Shown here: positions 23,648 through 31,976 of the stretch, one piece after another
How positions within the stretch are numbered: position 1 is the first letter of the stretch
Layout: each line of letters starts with the position of its first letter
Source of the DNA: Flavobacterium sp.
GTDB lineage: Bacteria; Bacteroidota; Bacteroidia; Flavobacteriales; Flavobacteriaceae
Length of the DNA stretch: 35,865 nucleotides
Reading direction: 5' to 3'
NCBI RefSeq assembly: GCF_027531905.1
Contig: NZ_JAPZSU010000014.1
Span: 88,881 to 124,745 of the forward strand
Made by a program: the position numbers and the translations under genes
The notes under the pieces: generated by a model
What the model was told of the DNA's origin: nothing
Database searches by the model: none
What the model saw: the letters and a program-made list of their open reading frames with translations, nothing else

Positions 23648-25105
23648 ATGTCATTTAACGAAGTAAAAAACTTTATAAACGGGGAGTTTATCCCAGGTAG
23701 TTCTACAAAAAAACACGCTGTTATTTCTCCTTTGGACGGTAAGGAATTAACTACTTTCAACGAGTCTACAATGGAGGATTTGAATAAAATTGTCAATGCA
23801 GCTCAAATTGCACAAAAAGAATGGCAAAAAGTCACTTTAAAAGAAAGAGCTCAAATTTTCTATAAATACAAACAATTATTAGAAAAGAACAGTGAAGAAT
23901 TAACAGAAGTTATCTACAGAGAAAACGGAAAAATACATAGTGAAGCCAAAGCAGAAATAGATAAAGCAATCGAATTAACAGAATTTGCTTGCTCATTACC
24001 ACAGTTCGTAAATGGTGAAAACATGGAGGTAAGCAAAGGCGTATTTTGTTCTTCAACAAAAATACCATTAGGAATTGTTGCTTCTATTGTTCCATTTAAT
24101 TTCCCTACTATGGTACCTCATTGGACTATCGTAAATGCTATTGCTCTCGGTAATGCTTTTATTTTAAAACCTTCTGAAGCTGTGCCTATAAGTAGTCAAT
24201 ATACCGCCAAATTATTAAAAGAAGCTGGACTTCCAGATGGTTTATTCAATATCATCAATGGAACTCAAACTACTGTTGAAAACATTTGTGATCACCTAGG
24301 AATTCAGGCAGTTACTTTTGTTGGCTCCACAAAAGTGGCCAAAATTGTCTATCAAAGAGCAAGTCATAATTTGAAACAAGTATTAGCGCTTGGTGGCGCA
24401 AAAAACCACATCCTTTTGTTACCAGATGCACATCCAGAAATGGCTTCGTCTAATATCGTAGCCTCTATGAGTGGCTGTGCAGGACAAAGATGTATGGCTG
24501 CCGCGACTTTACTTGCAGTTGGAAATTGCGATGCTATCCTTGATAAATTATTAGGTGATGCACAAAAAATTCAATGTGGTACAACTTTAGGAGCGGTTAT
24601 TTCTAAAGAAGCCAAAGACAGAATTGAAGCCTATATCACTGAAGCAGAACAACAAGGTGCCAAAATTATTTTAGACGGACGCCATACCATTGTTCCTGGA
24701 AAAGAAAATGGATTTTATGTCGGCCCTACAATAATAGATCATGCCACACCCTACATGAAAATCGCAAGAGAAGAAATTTTTGGACCTGTGTTAGCTATCG
24801 TTCGTGTAGATACCATTGATGAAGCCTTAGCCATCGAGAACGCAAATCCTTATGGCAATGCTTGTTCTGTATTTACACAAAGCGGAGGTTTAGCCAATTA
24901 TGTAACGGAGAATGCTTCAGCTGGAATGTGTGGAATAAATATTGGAGTCCCTGTTCCAAGAGAGCCTTTTGGTTTTGGAGGATGGAATGAATCTCGATTT
25001 GGTTCTGGCGACATCACTGGAAAAAGCGCGATTGGCTTTTTTACAAAAGAGAAAAAAACTACCACCAAATGGAATCCTGAAGCTGGAATTAACTGGATGA
25101 GCTAA
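23648..25105 (+). CDS. mmsA: CoA-acylating (methyl)malonate-semialdehyde dehydrogenase
   Basis: A 485-residue ALDH of the MmsA/IolA branch. Diagnostic features: the position of the usual general base Glu is non-acidic (ALGGAKNH in place of ELGG, A257), the nucleophile is C282 in CAGQRCMA, and PFNFPTMVPHW and GANPVPREPFGFGGW-like segments (here VPVPREPFGFGGW) are present. Loss of that Glu is typical of enzymes that pass the acyl group to coenzyme A. They turn malonate semialdehyde or methylmalonate semialdehyde into acetyl-CoA or propionyl-CoA with release of CO2. It has its own promoter and faces away from the transporter. The class III aminotransferase 198 bases downstream would supply malonate semialdehyde from beta-alanine. 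Valine or inositol breakdown is the alternative. Confidence 0.9.
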   Translation: MSFNEVKNFINGEFIPGSSTKKHAVISPLDGKELTTFNESTMEDLNKIVNAAQIAQKEWQKVTLKERAQIFYKYKQLLEKNSEELTEVIYRENGKIHSEAKAEIDKAIELTEFACSLPQFVNGENMEVSKGVFCSSTKIPLGIVASIVPFNFPTMVPHWTIVNAIALGNAFILKPSEAVPISSQYTAKLLKEAGLPDGLFNIINGTQTTVENICDHLGIQAVTFVGSTKVAKIVYQRASHNLKQVLALGGAKNHILLLPDAHPEMASSNIVASMSGCAGQRCMAAATLLAVGNCDAILDKLLGDAQKIQCGTTLGAVISKEAKDRIEAYITEAEQQGAKIILDGRHTIVPGKENGFYVGPTIIDHATPYMKIAREEIFGPVLAIVRVDTIDEALAIENANPYGNACSVFTQSGGLANYVTENASAGMCGINIGVPVPREPFGFGGWNESRFGSGDITGKSAIGFFTKEKKTTTKWNPEAGINWMS

Positions 25106-25303
25106 GATCAATTCAGCCCACCCTAAATTTGCCCTAAATTTCAATTAAATAAGAATAATAAAAAGCTCCCAATGATTCCTTTAGAACACTTACTCCATTT
25201 ATTTTTATTGACTGTAACCAACAATAATCCAAACAATTAATCGATTTATATTAGATTTTCGTTACTAAATTTTAACCCCTATTAATTCAAACTAATTTTA
25301 AAG

Positions 25304-26641
25304 ATGCTAACTAAAGAACAAATCATAAATGACAGTAAACAATATAGTTTATTTTCATGGTCAGCGCAAAGCAACCTCAACCCACTAGCCATAGAAAAAG
25401 CAAGTGGTGTTTACTTATACGATTATGACGGAAACAAAATAATTGATTTTTCATCAGGCTTAATGTCAGTAAATATAGGGCATGGCGACCAAAGGATTAC
25501 CGCGGCAGTCGTTGAACAAATGCAAAAAGTAAGTTTTGTAACACCAAGTTGCACAACCGAAGTGAGAGCTAAACTAGCCAAAAAATTAGCTAGTATTTGT
25601 CCAGGAAATCTCAACAAAGCTTTTTTTACTTTATGTGGGACTTCCTCTGTAGACAATGCCATTAAGCTCGCTCGATTATATACTGGTCGACATAAAATTA
25701 TTGGAAGGTATCGCGCTTTTCACGGCGGATCAATTGGCGGCATGTCTGTAGGTGGCGACCCACGAAAACTGGCTAATGACGGGCAACAAATGCCAAACAC
25801 TGTATTACTAGATGACCCTTATTACTTCTTCGGAATGAAAGAGTTAGACGAAGCCACAAAACTACAACTTAGTTTAGAATATGTTGAACGTATCATCCAT
25901 TTTGAAGGAAAAACCAACATTGCAGCCTTTATTTTTGAAGGAGAAAGTGGATCATCTGGATGCTTACATTATCCAAAAGGATATTTAAAAGGCATCAAAT
26001 TATTATGCGAAAAATATGGCATTTTATTTATTGCAGACGAAGTAATGTCAGGTTTTGGAAGAACAGGAAAATGGTTTGGATTTGAAAATCATGATATAAT
26101 TCCAGACATGGTTTGTATGGCAAAAGGACTGACTTCTTCTTATCTTCCATTAGGTTGTTTGATGGTTTCGGACACCATTGCAGAAAAATTCGATACTACC
26201 CCAATGATGATTGGCTTAACGTATAATGCACATCCTGTAGCATTAGCAGCAGCCTTAGCTGTTATCAATATTTATGAAGAAGATAAACTTATTGAAAATA
26301 CCATAAAAAAAGGTGCTTATCTAGAACAAAAAATAAACGAACTCAGAGCCAAACATCCTAGCATGGGCAATTTTAGAAACACAGGGTTACTGGGGTGCTT
26401 GGATATTTTAAAAAACAAAAAAACAGGTGAGCTAATTGCGCCCTATAATGCCAGCGGCGAAGATCTAAAAGTAACCAATTTAATGGCAGGAAAATTAAGA
26501 GCATTAGGCTTATATACTTTTGTTCGTTGGGGATATATTTTCATCGCACCGCCATTGTGTATTACGGAAGAAGAAATAGATGAAGGATTAGCGATAATTT
26601 CTGAGGCTTTATCCATAGCAGATACGCATTTAGAAGTATAA
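25304..26641 (+). CDS. Class III aminotransferase (beta-alanine/taurine type)
   Basis: A 445-residue PLP enzyme. The N-terminus 'SLFSWSAQSNLNPL' followed by VYLYDYDGNKIIDFSSGL is typical of the taurine:pyruvate/beta-alanine:pyruvate aminotransferase branch. D245 in FIADEVMSGFGRTG and the Schiff-base K274 in CMAKGLTSSYLPLG are intact. The phosphate-cup motif is LCGTSSVDNAIKLAR rather than the usual SGSEA(N/V)E, a visible departure. Neighbouring an acylating malonate-semialdehyde dehydrogenase, the simplest reading is beta-alanine + 2-oxo acid giving malonate semialdehyde. The 198-base gap upstream (with a CCCTAAATTT direct repeat) shows no convincing promoter. A strong terminator follows. Confidence 0.88.
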   Translation: MLTKEQIINDSKQYSLFSWSAQSNLNPLAIEKASGVYLYDYDGNKIIDFSSGLMSVNIGHGDQRITAAVVEQMQKVSFVTPSCTTEVRAKLAKKLASICPGNLNKAFFTLCGTSSVDNAIKLARLYTGRHKIIGRYRAFHGGSIGGMSVGGDPRKLANDGQQMPNTVLLDDPYYFFGMKELDEATKLQLSLEYVERIIHFEGKTNIAAFIFEGESGSSGCLHYPKGYLKGIKLLCEKYGILFIADEVMSGFGRTGKWFGFENHDIIPDMVCMAKGLTSSYLPLGCLMVSDTIAEKFDTTPMMIGLTYNAHPVALAAALAVINIYEEDKLIENTIKKGAYLEQKINELRAKHPSMGNFRNTGLLGCLDILKNKKTGELIAPYNASGEDLKVTNLMAGKLRALGLYTFVRWGYIFIAPPLCITEEEIDEGLAIISEALSIADTHLEV

Positions 26642-26701
26642 ACGGAAACATCATGAAGACAAAACTATACAAATTTATAAGGTATAGTGCTTAATTTCAT
26701 C

Positions 26702-26753
26702 AACACAAATTGTACACTTTTTTCCAAAAAGTACAATTTGTGTTTTCTTTTTT
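26702..26753 (+). terminator. Long hairpin terminator after the aminotransferase
   Basis: AACACAAATTGTAC (26702-26715) pairs perfectly with GTACAATTTGTGTT (26731-26744). The inner CTTTTT and AAAAAG can extend it. TTCTTTTTT follows. It ends the plus-strand pair. Confidence 0.9.
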
Positions 26754-26851
26754 AAGGCCAAAATCAAAGATTATTTTAATCAACTCTAGGCAAAAAACTC
26801 AAGCAAAATAAATAGAAAAACGATGTGATATTTTCTACAACCGATGCTATA

Positions 26852-28378
26852 TTAATCAATTACAACATGCTGTATTGAGTTTTTTTTAAAGTAAATCTTA
26901 AAGGTCGATCCCACATGCAATGTACTCTCTACTTCAATTTTGCCACCCATATTCTCGATTTGATTTTTGGTTAAATACAATCCTACTCCACGCGCATCAG
27001 TATTTTTATGAAACGTTTTATACAAGCCAAAAATAGAATCTTTATATTTATCCAAATCAATACCTAAACCATTATCTTTTATACTTAAAATAATAAAATC
27101 CTCATTTTCATCTGAAGTGAAAATAATTTTAGGTACTTTTTTTTGATCGGAATATTTAATAGCATTAGTAACAATATTCAATAAAATACTTTCTAAATAA
27201 GCCGGCAAACAATTTATAGTTATACTAGAATGAATATAATTTAGCACAACAATGTCTTTTTGTTTAATTGAATCATGCAAAACATCTAAAACTTTATTGA
27301 TGTATAGATTTAGATTCAATTGCTCAATCTCTTTGTCTTTTACAGTGTGAATATTGACCAACTCATTCAAATTCTCAATGGTAGAAAACAATTCATCAGA
27401 AACGATTTGAATATTATTCAAGGTATCAGAATCTGAAAGTAATTCTTCGTTATGCAAATCCAATAAAGATTTGATATTACCGCTATGGGTGCGTAAATTA
27501 TGAGATACAATATGCGCAAAATTGAGTAACTTATTGTTTTGAGTGTTTAAAATTTCAAGCATTTTAGCCAATTCCAACTCTTTCTCCTTTTGATCTGAGA
27601 TATCAGTATGCGTACCTACGATTCGTAGCGGTTTTCCATCGGTATCTCTCTCTATAACTTTGCCTCGATCCAAAATCCATTTATAACGCCCATTACACAA
27701 AACCCTGTGACACGTTTCGTAGAAAGGAATTTTATTTTCAAAATGAAGGTTTATATTACCATAATATTCTCCACGATCATCAGGATGAACACGTTCGTCC
27801 CATTCTTCGGGAGTGGCCACTAAATCAGATTCTGTCAATTCTAAAATTTTCATGGATTCTGAGGAATAATATACTTTTCCAGTAACTAAGTCCCAATCCC
27901 ACACGCCTCTATCCGATGCTTGAACTGCAAAATGATAACGTTCATCTGCAAGACGCATCCTAATCTCTTGCTCTTTCATATTAGTAATATCAGAGATTAA
28001 ACCATAAAAAACTACCTCGCCTATATCATTTTTCTTTGGCGTAGCATCAATCCGAATCCATTTATAGCCGCTATCAGGTAATAACAACCTAAACTCTATA
28101 TCCCAAACTTCTACATTGGTTATCGCCCGCTCATAAGACGACATAAACCCCTTCAAATCTGGCTCATAGATAGTGTAATTAGATAATCTATAGGAATCTT
28201 CGATAAACTCATTTAATGAAAATTCATTAAAAAAGTCAATCGGTTTACTAAGAAAATCGAATGCAATCTGTCGTTCAGCATTGACTCGAATTTGGAAAAT
28301 AATATTAGGAAGTTGTTTGATTAAACTTTCGTATAGCGCATTTAAATCTTCTGGATTTCGGCTTTTTGCAAATATCAT
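26852..28378 (-). CDS. PAS-domain sensor histidine kinase
   Basis: A 508-residue soluble kinase with no transmembrane segment. Two PAS domains are visible (about residues 20-135 and 145-265), each ending in a PAC-like strand pair (RLLLPDSGYKWIRIDATP and HRVLCNGRYKWILDRGKV). The dimerisation/phosphorylation helix carries H293 in FAHIVSHNLRTHSGN. The ATPase domain has the N box (LLNIVTNAIKYS), G1 (IKDNGLGID) and G2 (GVGLYLTKNQIE). There is no receiver domain and no response-regulator gene adjacent, so this is an orphan kinase. PAS domains could bind a small ligand or cofactor; none can be named. It is convergent with the aminotransferase transcript and separated from it by the terminator. Confidence 0.92.
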   Translation of the reverse strand: MIFAKSRNPEDLNALYESLIKQLPNIIFQIRVNAERQIAFDFLSKPIDFFNEFSLNEFIEDSYRLSNYTIYEPDLKGFMSSYERAITNVEVWDIEFRLLLPDSGYKWIRIDATPKKNDIGEVVFYGLISDITNMKEQEIRMRLADERYHFAVQASDRGVWDWDLVTGKVYYSSESMKILELTESDLVATPEEWDERVHPDDRGEYYGNINLHFENKIPFYETCHRVLCNGRYKWILDRGKVIERDTDGKPLRIVGTHTDISDQKEKELELAKMLEILNTQNNKLLNFAHIVSHNLRTHSGNIKSLLDLHNEELLSDSDTLNNIQIVSDELFSTIENLNELVNIHTVKDKEIEQLNLNLYINKVLDVLHDSIKQKDIVVLNYIHSSITINCLPAYLESILLNIVTNAIKYSDQKKVPKIIFTSDENEDFIILSIKDNGLGIDLDKYKDSIFGLYKTFHKNTDARGVGLYLTKNQIENMGGKIEVESTLHVGSTFKIYFKKNSIQHVVID

Positions 28379-28459
28379 ATTATATACTTCCTTTATTAAG
28401 ATTAAACTTTAAAACTATTTAAAAGACTACATTGCATAGCCTTAGCTAAATAAAAAATA

Positions 28460-29365
28460 CTAAACCGAACCCTTTCTCGGGTGATACGTTTTCATTACTT
28501 GCCTCAAAAAGGAACGATCCAAATGCACATAAATTTCGGTTGTAGTGATAGATTCATGCCCTAACATCAATTGAATAGAACGAAGATCAGCTCCATTCTC
28601 AAGCAGATGAGTTGCAAATGAATGCCTAAAGGTGTGCGGACTAATTTTTTTATTGAGTTCAATCAAATCAGCCAGTCTATTAATAATGGTAAAAACCATC
28701 GCTCTGGTTAATTGCCTGCCTCGTCTATTTAAAAACAAAGTATCTTCAAACCCTTTTTGGATAGGCAATTGAACACGAACAGTTTCTTTATAAATAGTGA
28801 TATACTTTTGTGCTACTTCGCCAATGGGTACAAAACGATCTTTATTCCCTTTGCCATGTATTTTGATAAAGCCCTCCTCAAAAAAAAGATCAGAAATTTT
28901 CAACCCAACCAATTCAGAAACCCGAAGCCCACATCCGTATAAAGTTTCGAGCATGGCACGGTTACGTTCACCTTCGTTCGAACTTAAATCAATAGCTGAA
29001 ATTAAGTCATCAATTTCATCAACCGATAAAGTATCGGGCAATTTTCTTCCTAATCTAGGAGATTCTATCAACTCCATTGGATTATCTACTCGGTAGTCTT
29101 CAAAAATCAAATACGAAAAAAAACTTTTTAATCCCGAAATTATTCTGGCTTGTGAGCGCGCATTTACTTCTTTGGATACAGCATAAATGAAAAATTGAAC
29201 CGTTTCATCGGTAACAGTAATTGGAGATTCTGAGATTCTTTGTTCTGCCAAAAACAGACAAAGTCGTTCAATATCCAAAGTATAATTCGCAATCGTATTG
29301 GCCGATAACCCTCTTTCGATTCTTAGATAAGATTGATACTGCTTGATATAATTACTCCAACACAT
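28460..29365 (-). CDS. xerD: Tyrosine recombinase XerD
   Basis: A 301-residue site-specific recombinase that acts with XerC to resolve chromosome dimers at dif. The core-binding domain covers about 1-90 (NYIKQYQSYLRIERGLSANTIANY). The catalytic domain has R148 (LYGCGLRVSEL), K172 (HGKGNKDR), H244-x-x-R247 (HTFRHSFATHLL), H270 (LGHESITTTEIY) and nucleophile Y279. The frame runs up to 29431, but the start at 29365 (MCWSNYIKQ) is chosen: it gives the normal length, and the extra 22 codons would lie across the terminator of the barrel gene. In Flavobacteria xerD is usually beside aroQ; here four barrel genes lie between them. Confidence 0.95.
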   Translation of the reverse strand: MCWSNYIKQYQSYLRIERGLSANTIANYTLDIERLCLFLAEQRISESPITVTDETVQFFIYAVSKEVNARSQARIISGLKSFFSYLIFEDYRVDNPMELIESPRLGRKLPDTLSVDEIDDLISAIDLSSNEGERNRAMLETLYGCGLRVSELVGLKISDLFFEEGFIKIHGKGNKDRFVPIGEVAQKYITIYKETVRVQLPIQKGFEDTLFLNRRGRQLTRAMVFTIINRLADLIELNKKISPHTFRHSFATHLLENGADLRSIQLMLGHESITTTEIYVHLDRSFLRQVMKTYHPRKGSV

Positions 29366-29392
29366 ACTACAAAGAAAGGTGATTTTTGGGCA

Positions 29393-29420
29393 TAAAAAAA
29401 ACCTCCTTTTTAGGGGAGGT
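29393..29420 (-). terminator. Terminator of the small barrel gene
   Basis: Minus-strand stem: ACCTCC (29415-29420) and GGAGGT (29401-29406), then eight T (29393-29400). It lies 20 bases after the stop of the gene at 29441-29935 and upstream of xerD. Confidence 0.88.
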
Positions 29421-29440
29421 AATGTATTCAAATTAAAAAA

Positions 29441-29935
29441 TTACAATTTAAAAGCAACGCCAAGGTTTAAAGAAGAAAATGTTCCATCATTAGAAACTCC
29501 TTTGTATCCTAAAAACAAATCTGTTTTACCAAAAGAGTAACCAACTTTAGGTTGATATAAGAATCCACCTTCATTTCCACTAGGAGCAACACCAATTGCA
29601 TATCCTAAATCTAAGCCTAAGAAAAATTTATCAGATAAAGAATATTGAGCCGTTCCATAAACAGGGATAAATCCAGCATCATCATATTCAACTTCTATAA
29701 TACCAAATTTTTCAGTTTTCCCAATATAATGAGCATATCCAGCCCCAAAGCCAGCTTCGAACTTTTCAGAAACTTTCCATGTGTAAGCCACGTCAACACC
29801 TAAATTTAAAGAATATGAATCTTTAATATCACCTAATGGCAATCCTAAATTAGCTCCAACTTTGAAACCTCCATCTTGTGCATTAGCAAATGCAAAACCA
29901 AATACTGCTATAGCAGTTAACATAATTTTTTTCAT
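29441..29935 (-). CDS. Small outer-membrane beta-barrel protein, copy 1
   Basis: A 164-residue protein with a clean signal peptide (MKKIMLTAIAVFGFAFANAQ) and a mature part made of about eight short amphipathic strands, ending in the barrel-type terminus NLGVAFKL. Pattern and length match the small OMP_b-brl group of Bacteroidota; function unknown. It is almost identical to the product of 31161-31658: of ~160 aligned residues only about a dozen differ, mostly in the leader and in two loops (APSGNEGG vs APTENNGG; SNDG vs SVDGG). Each copy has its own terminator, so they are monocistronic tandem duplicates with another barrel gene between them. Confidence 0.85.
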   Translation of the reverse strand: MKKIMLTAIAVFGFAFANAQDGGFKVGANLGLPLGDIKDSYSLNLGVDVAYTWKVSEKFEAGFGAGYAHYIGKTEKFGIIEVEYDDAGFIPVYGTAQYSLSDKFFLGLDLGYAIGVAPSGNEGGFLYQPKVGYSFGKTDLFLGYKGVSNDGTFSSLNLGVAFKL

Positions 29936-30080
29936 ATTTGTTTAGTTTATTAATTTTACGCGAAACTAATGATTCTAAAGAAGATAAAAAAAATCATAGT
30001 AAGTCAAACCTTAATAAAAAAGTATTTAGAAATAAATAAAATAAAATCAACATAATCTATAAAAAACTTATTACTAGCTA

Positions 30081-30240
30081 ATTACAAAAACCTTACTCAC
30101 TAAAAACTGGTATTTTTGTAAAACATAAAAAAAAACAATATTAACAAGACAAATAGTAATAATTTGTTTTAAATAATGCTAAAAATGATAATAAATCTTA
30201 TATAATTACGCATAAAAAAACCTCCAAAATGGAGGTTTTA
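30081..30240. repeat. Duplicated intergenic block, copy A
   Basis: Bases 30081-30240 recur with substitutions at 30980-31141: ATTACAAAAA, CTCACTAAAAA-TGGTATTTTT, ATAGTAATAATTT, TTTAAATAATGCTAAAA, and ATTACGCATAAAAAAACCT occur in the same order and spacing. The block covers the gene terminator and the region before the next gene, so it is part of a gene-sized duplication. The remaining spacer (29936-30080) is AT-rich without a clear promoter. Confidence 0.75.
30214..30240 (-). terminator. Terminator of the middle barrel gene
   Basis: AAAACCTCC (30217-30225) pairs with GGAGGTTTT (30231-30239) around a 5-base loop. On the minus strand the T-run is at 30214-30220. It lies about 17 bases after the stop. 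Confidence 0.85.
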
Positions 30241-30256
30241 ATATAATAATTCCTTA

Positions 30257-30829
30257 CTATTTACTCCATTTTCCTCCACCAAGGTAGAAGCCTAAATGAA
30301 TACCAACATAAGAATTTTTTGCAGTTACATCAGAATTATTGATTTTGCTTTTAGGAACGATGTTATACTCAACACCCATTCTAAATTTGCCTAACTCAAA
30401 ACCAGCTCTAACTAATCCACCAAATTTTGATTTTGAATCAAGATCTACACTTCCAGTCATTACATCAACATCAAATTCAGCATTTGAAAGAGAATAGATC
30501 CCTGCTCCAGCACCTACATAAGGAACAAAACTAGAACCAGTAAAGTAATAATCGTAAGTACCTACATACGATGCACTAGTTCCAATTTTTGCTTCAAGTG
30601 ACTCGCCAGAACCACTAAATTCTTTAGCCATAGCAGCACCAGCAATACGCAAACCAACATTCATATTGTCAGCAATGTTATATTTAGGCTCGATAGCAAA
30701 TAACACCCCTCCACCACCAGATGGAATTGCATAACCTAAATCTAATCCAACTCTAAATTTTCCTTTTTCTTGCGCATTAGCAAATGTGAAAGCAAATACT
30801 GCTAAACCAGTTAAAATAATTTTTTTCAT
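30257..30829 (-). CDS. Outer-membrane beta-barrel protein, middle member of the trio
   Basis: A 190-residue protein with signal peptide MKKIILTGLAVFAFTFANAQ, almost the same as the leaders of its two neighbours. The mature sequence differs: 'FRVGLDLGYAIPSGGGGVLFAIEPKYNI...', then about eight strands including AKIGTSASYVGTYDYYF and FVPYVGAGAGIYSL, and the C-terminus YVGIHLGFYLGGGKWSK. It belongs to the OmpA/OprF-like small barrel group. Shared leader, shared spacing and shared flanking blocks indicate that it arose by duplication and then diverged, or that it lay between two copies when they duplicated. Function unknown. Confidence 0.82.
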   Translation of the reverse strand: MKKIILTGLAVFAFTFANAQEKGKFRVGLDLGYAIPSGGGGVLFAIEPKYNIADNMNVGLRIAGAAMAKEFSGSGESLEAKIGTSASYVGTYDYYFTGSSFVPYVGAGAGIYSLSNAEFDVDVMTGSVDLDSKSKFGGLVRAGFELGKFRMGVEYNIVPKSKINNSDVTAKNSYVGIHLGFYLGGGKWSK

Positions 30830-30979
30830 TTTTTTGTTTGTTTTTAATAAGATTTTGGCCGAAATTAATTATCCAAAATGAAATAAAAAAATTGTTAAAA
30901 AAAACAAAAACTTAAAAAACCTAATTAAAAGCAATTTTAGAAAAAAAAATAAACAAAATAATAAGCTTGTAGTTAGATG

Positions 30980-31141
30980 ATTACAAAAAAAATACTCACT
31001 AAAAAGTGGTATTTTTTAAAAAAAATAAAAATAAATAATTTTAATAAGATAAATAGTAATAATTTAATTTAAATAATGCTAAAATTAATAATGAATCTTA
31101 AATAATTACGCATAAAAAAACCTTCCATAAACGGAAGGTTT
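30980..31141. repeat. Duplicated intergenic block, copy B
   Basis: Partner of the block at 30081-30240. In this copy the internal element ATAC-T-CACT-AAAA-AGTG-GTAT (about 30992-31013) forms a nearly perfect hairpin, whereas in copy A one arm has changed. The rest of the spacer (30830-30979) is almost pure A/T without a recognisable promoter. Confidence 0.75.
31114..31141 (-). terminator. Terminator of barrel copy 2
   Basis: AAACCTTCC (31118-31126) pairs with GGAAGGTTT (31133-31141). The T-run on the minus strand is at 31114-31120. It lies about 20 bases after the stop. Confidence 0.85.
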
Positions 31142-31160
31142 AAAATATTGTATAAAAAAA

Positions 31161-31658
31161 TTACAATTTAAAAGCAACTCCAAAGTTTAAAGAAGAAAAA
31201 GTTCCTCCGTCAACTGAAATTCCTTTGTACCCCAAAAACAAATCAGTTTTTCCAAAAGAATAACCTACTTTAGGTTGATACAAAAATCCACCATTGTTTT
31301 CAGTTGGAGCAACACCAATTGCATATCCTAAATCTAATCCTAAGAAAAATTTATCAGATAAAGAATATTGAGCCGTTCCATAAACAGGGATAAATCCAGC
31401 ATCATCATATTCAACTTCTATTATACCAAATTTTTCAGTTTTCCCAATATAATGAGCATATCCAGCACCAAGACCTGCTTCAAACTTTTCAGAAACTTTC
31501 CATGTGTAAGCTACGTCAACACCTAAATTTAAAGAGTATGAATCTTTAATATCACCTAATGGTAATCCTAAATTAGCTCCAACTTTAAATCCTCCCTCTT
31601 GAGCGTTAGCAAATGCAAAACCAAATACTGTCACAGCAGTTAAAATAATTTTTTTCAT
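31161..31658 (-). CDS. Small outer-membrane beta-barrel protein, copy 2
   Basis: A 165-residue near-twin of the product of 29441-29935, with signal peptide MKKIILTAVTVFGFAFANAQ. The frame continues up to 31691, but the start at 31658 is chosen because it begins the leader and aligns exactly with the start of the other copy. The mature part has the same strands (KVGANLGLPLGDIKDSYSLN; QYSLSDKFFLGLDLGYAIG) and C-terminus GVAFKL. High identity over the whole length, with changes confined to loops, points to recent duplication or gene conversion. Function unknown. The upstream spacer (31659-31976, shared with the divergent barrel gene) is AT-rich; I could not assign a promoter. Confidence 0.85.
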   Translation of the reverse strand: MKKIILTAVTVFGFAFANAQEGGFKVGANLGLPLGDIKDSYSLNLGVDVAYTWKVSEKFEAGLGAGYAHYIGKTEKFGIIEVEYDDAGFIPVYGTAQYSLSDKFFLGLDLGYAIGVAPTENNGGFLYQPKVGYSFGKTDLFLGYKGISVDGGTFSSLNFGVAFKL

Positions 31659-31976
31659 TTTTTTGTTTGTTTTTATTAAGTTATTTGGCAAAACTAATAA
31701 AAAAAAAGAGTCAAAAAAAAACCAAAAAACCTTCTTAAAAAAATTATTACCAAATATTTACATAAACTTAACAAATTAAAATTAGGTATTAATTACAAAA
31801 GAATTGAAAGCATCTTATTTTAACAAGTTAAATCAATATTTTGACTTTGGAAAGCATTTAAAAATGTTGTTATTTCGCAGCACAAAACAATCTTGTTATT
31901 CGCTTCGTTTTTACAAAATACAATATTTAGAAATTAAAAGAGTTTAACATCATAATCAATCACTAAAAAAAAGAAA

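Noticed and set aside
29366..29431. Longer N-terminus for XerD
   Set aside because: The extra codons lie across the barrel-gene terminator, and the product would be longer than normal XerD.
31659..31691. Longer N-terminus for barrel copy 2
   Set aside because: It puts polar residues before a complete signal peptide; the twin gene starts at the equivalent Met.
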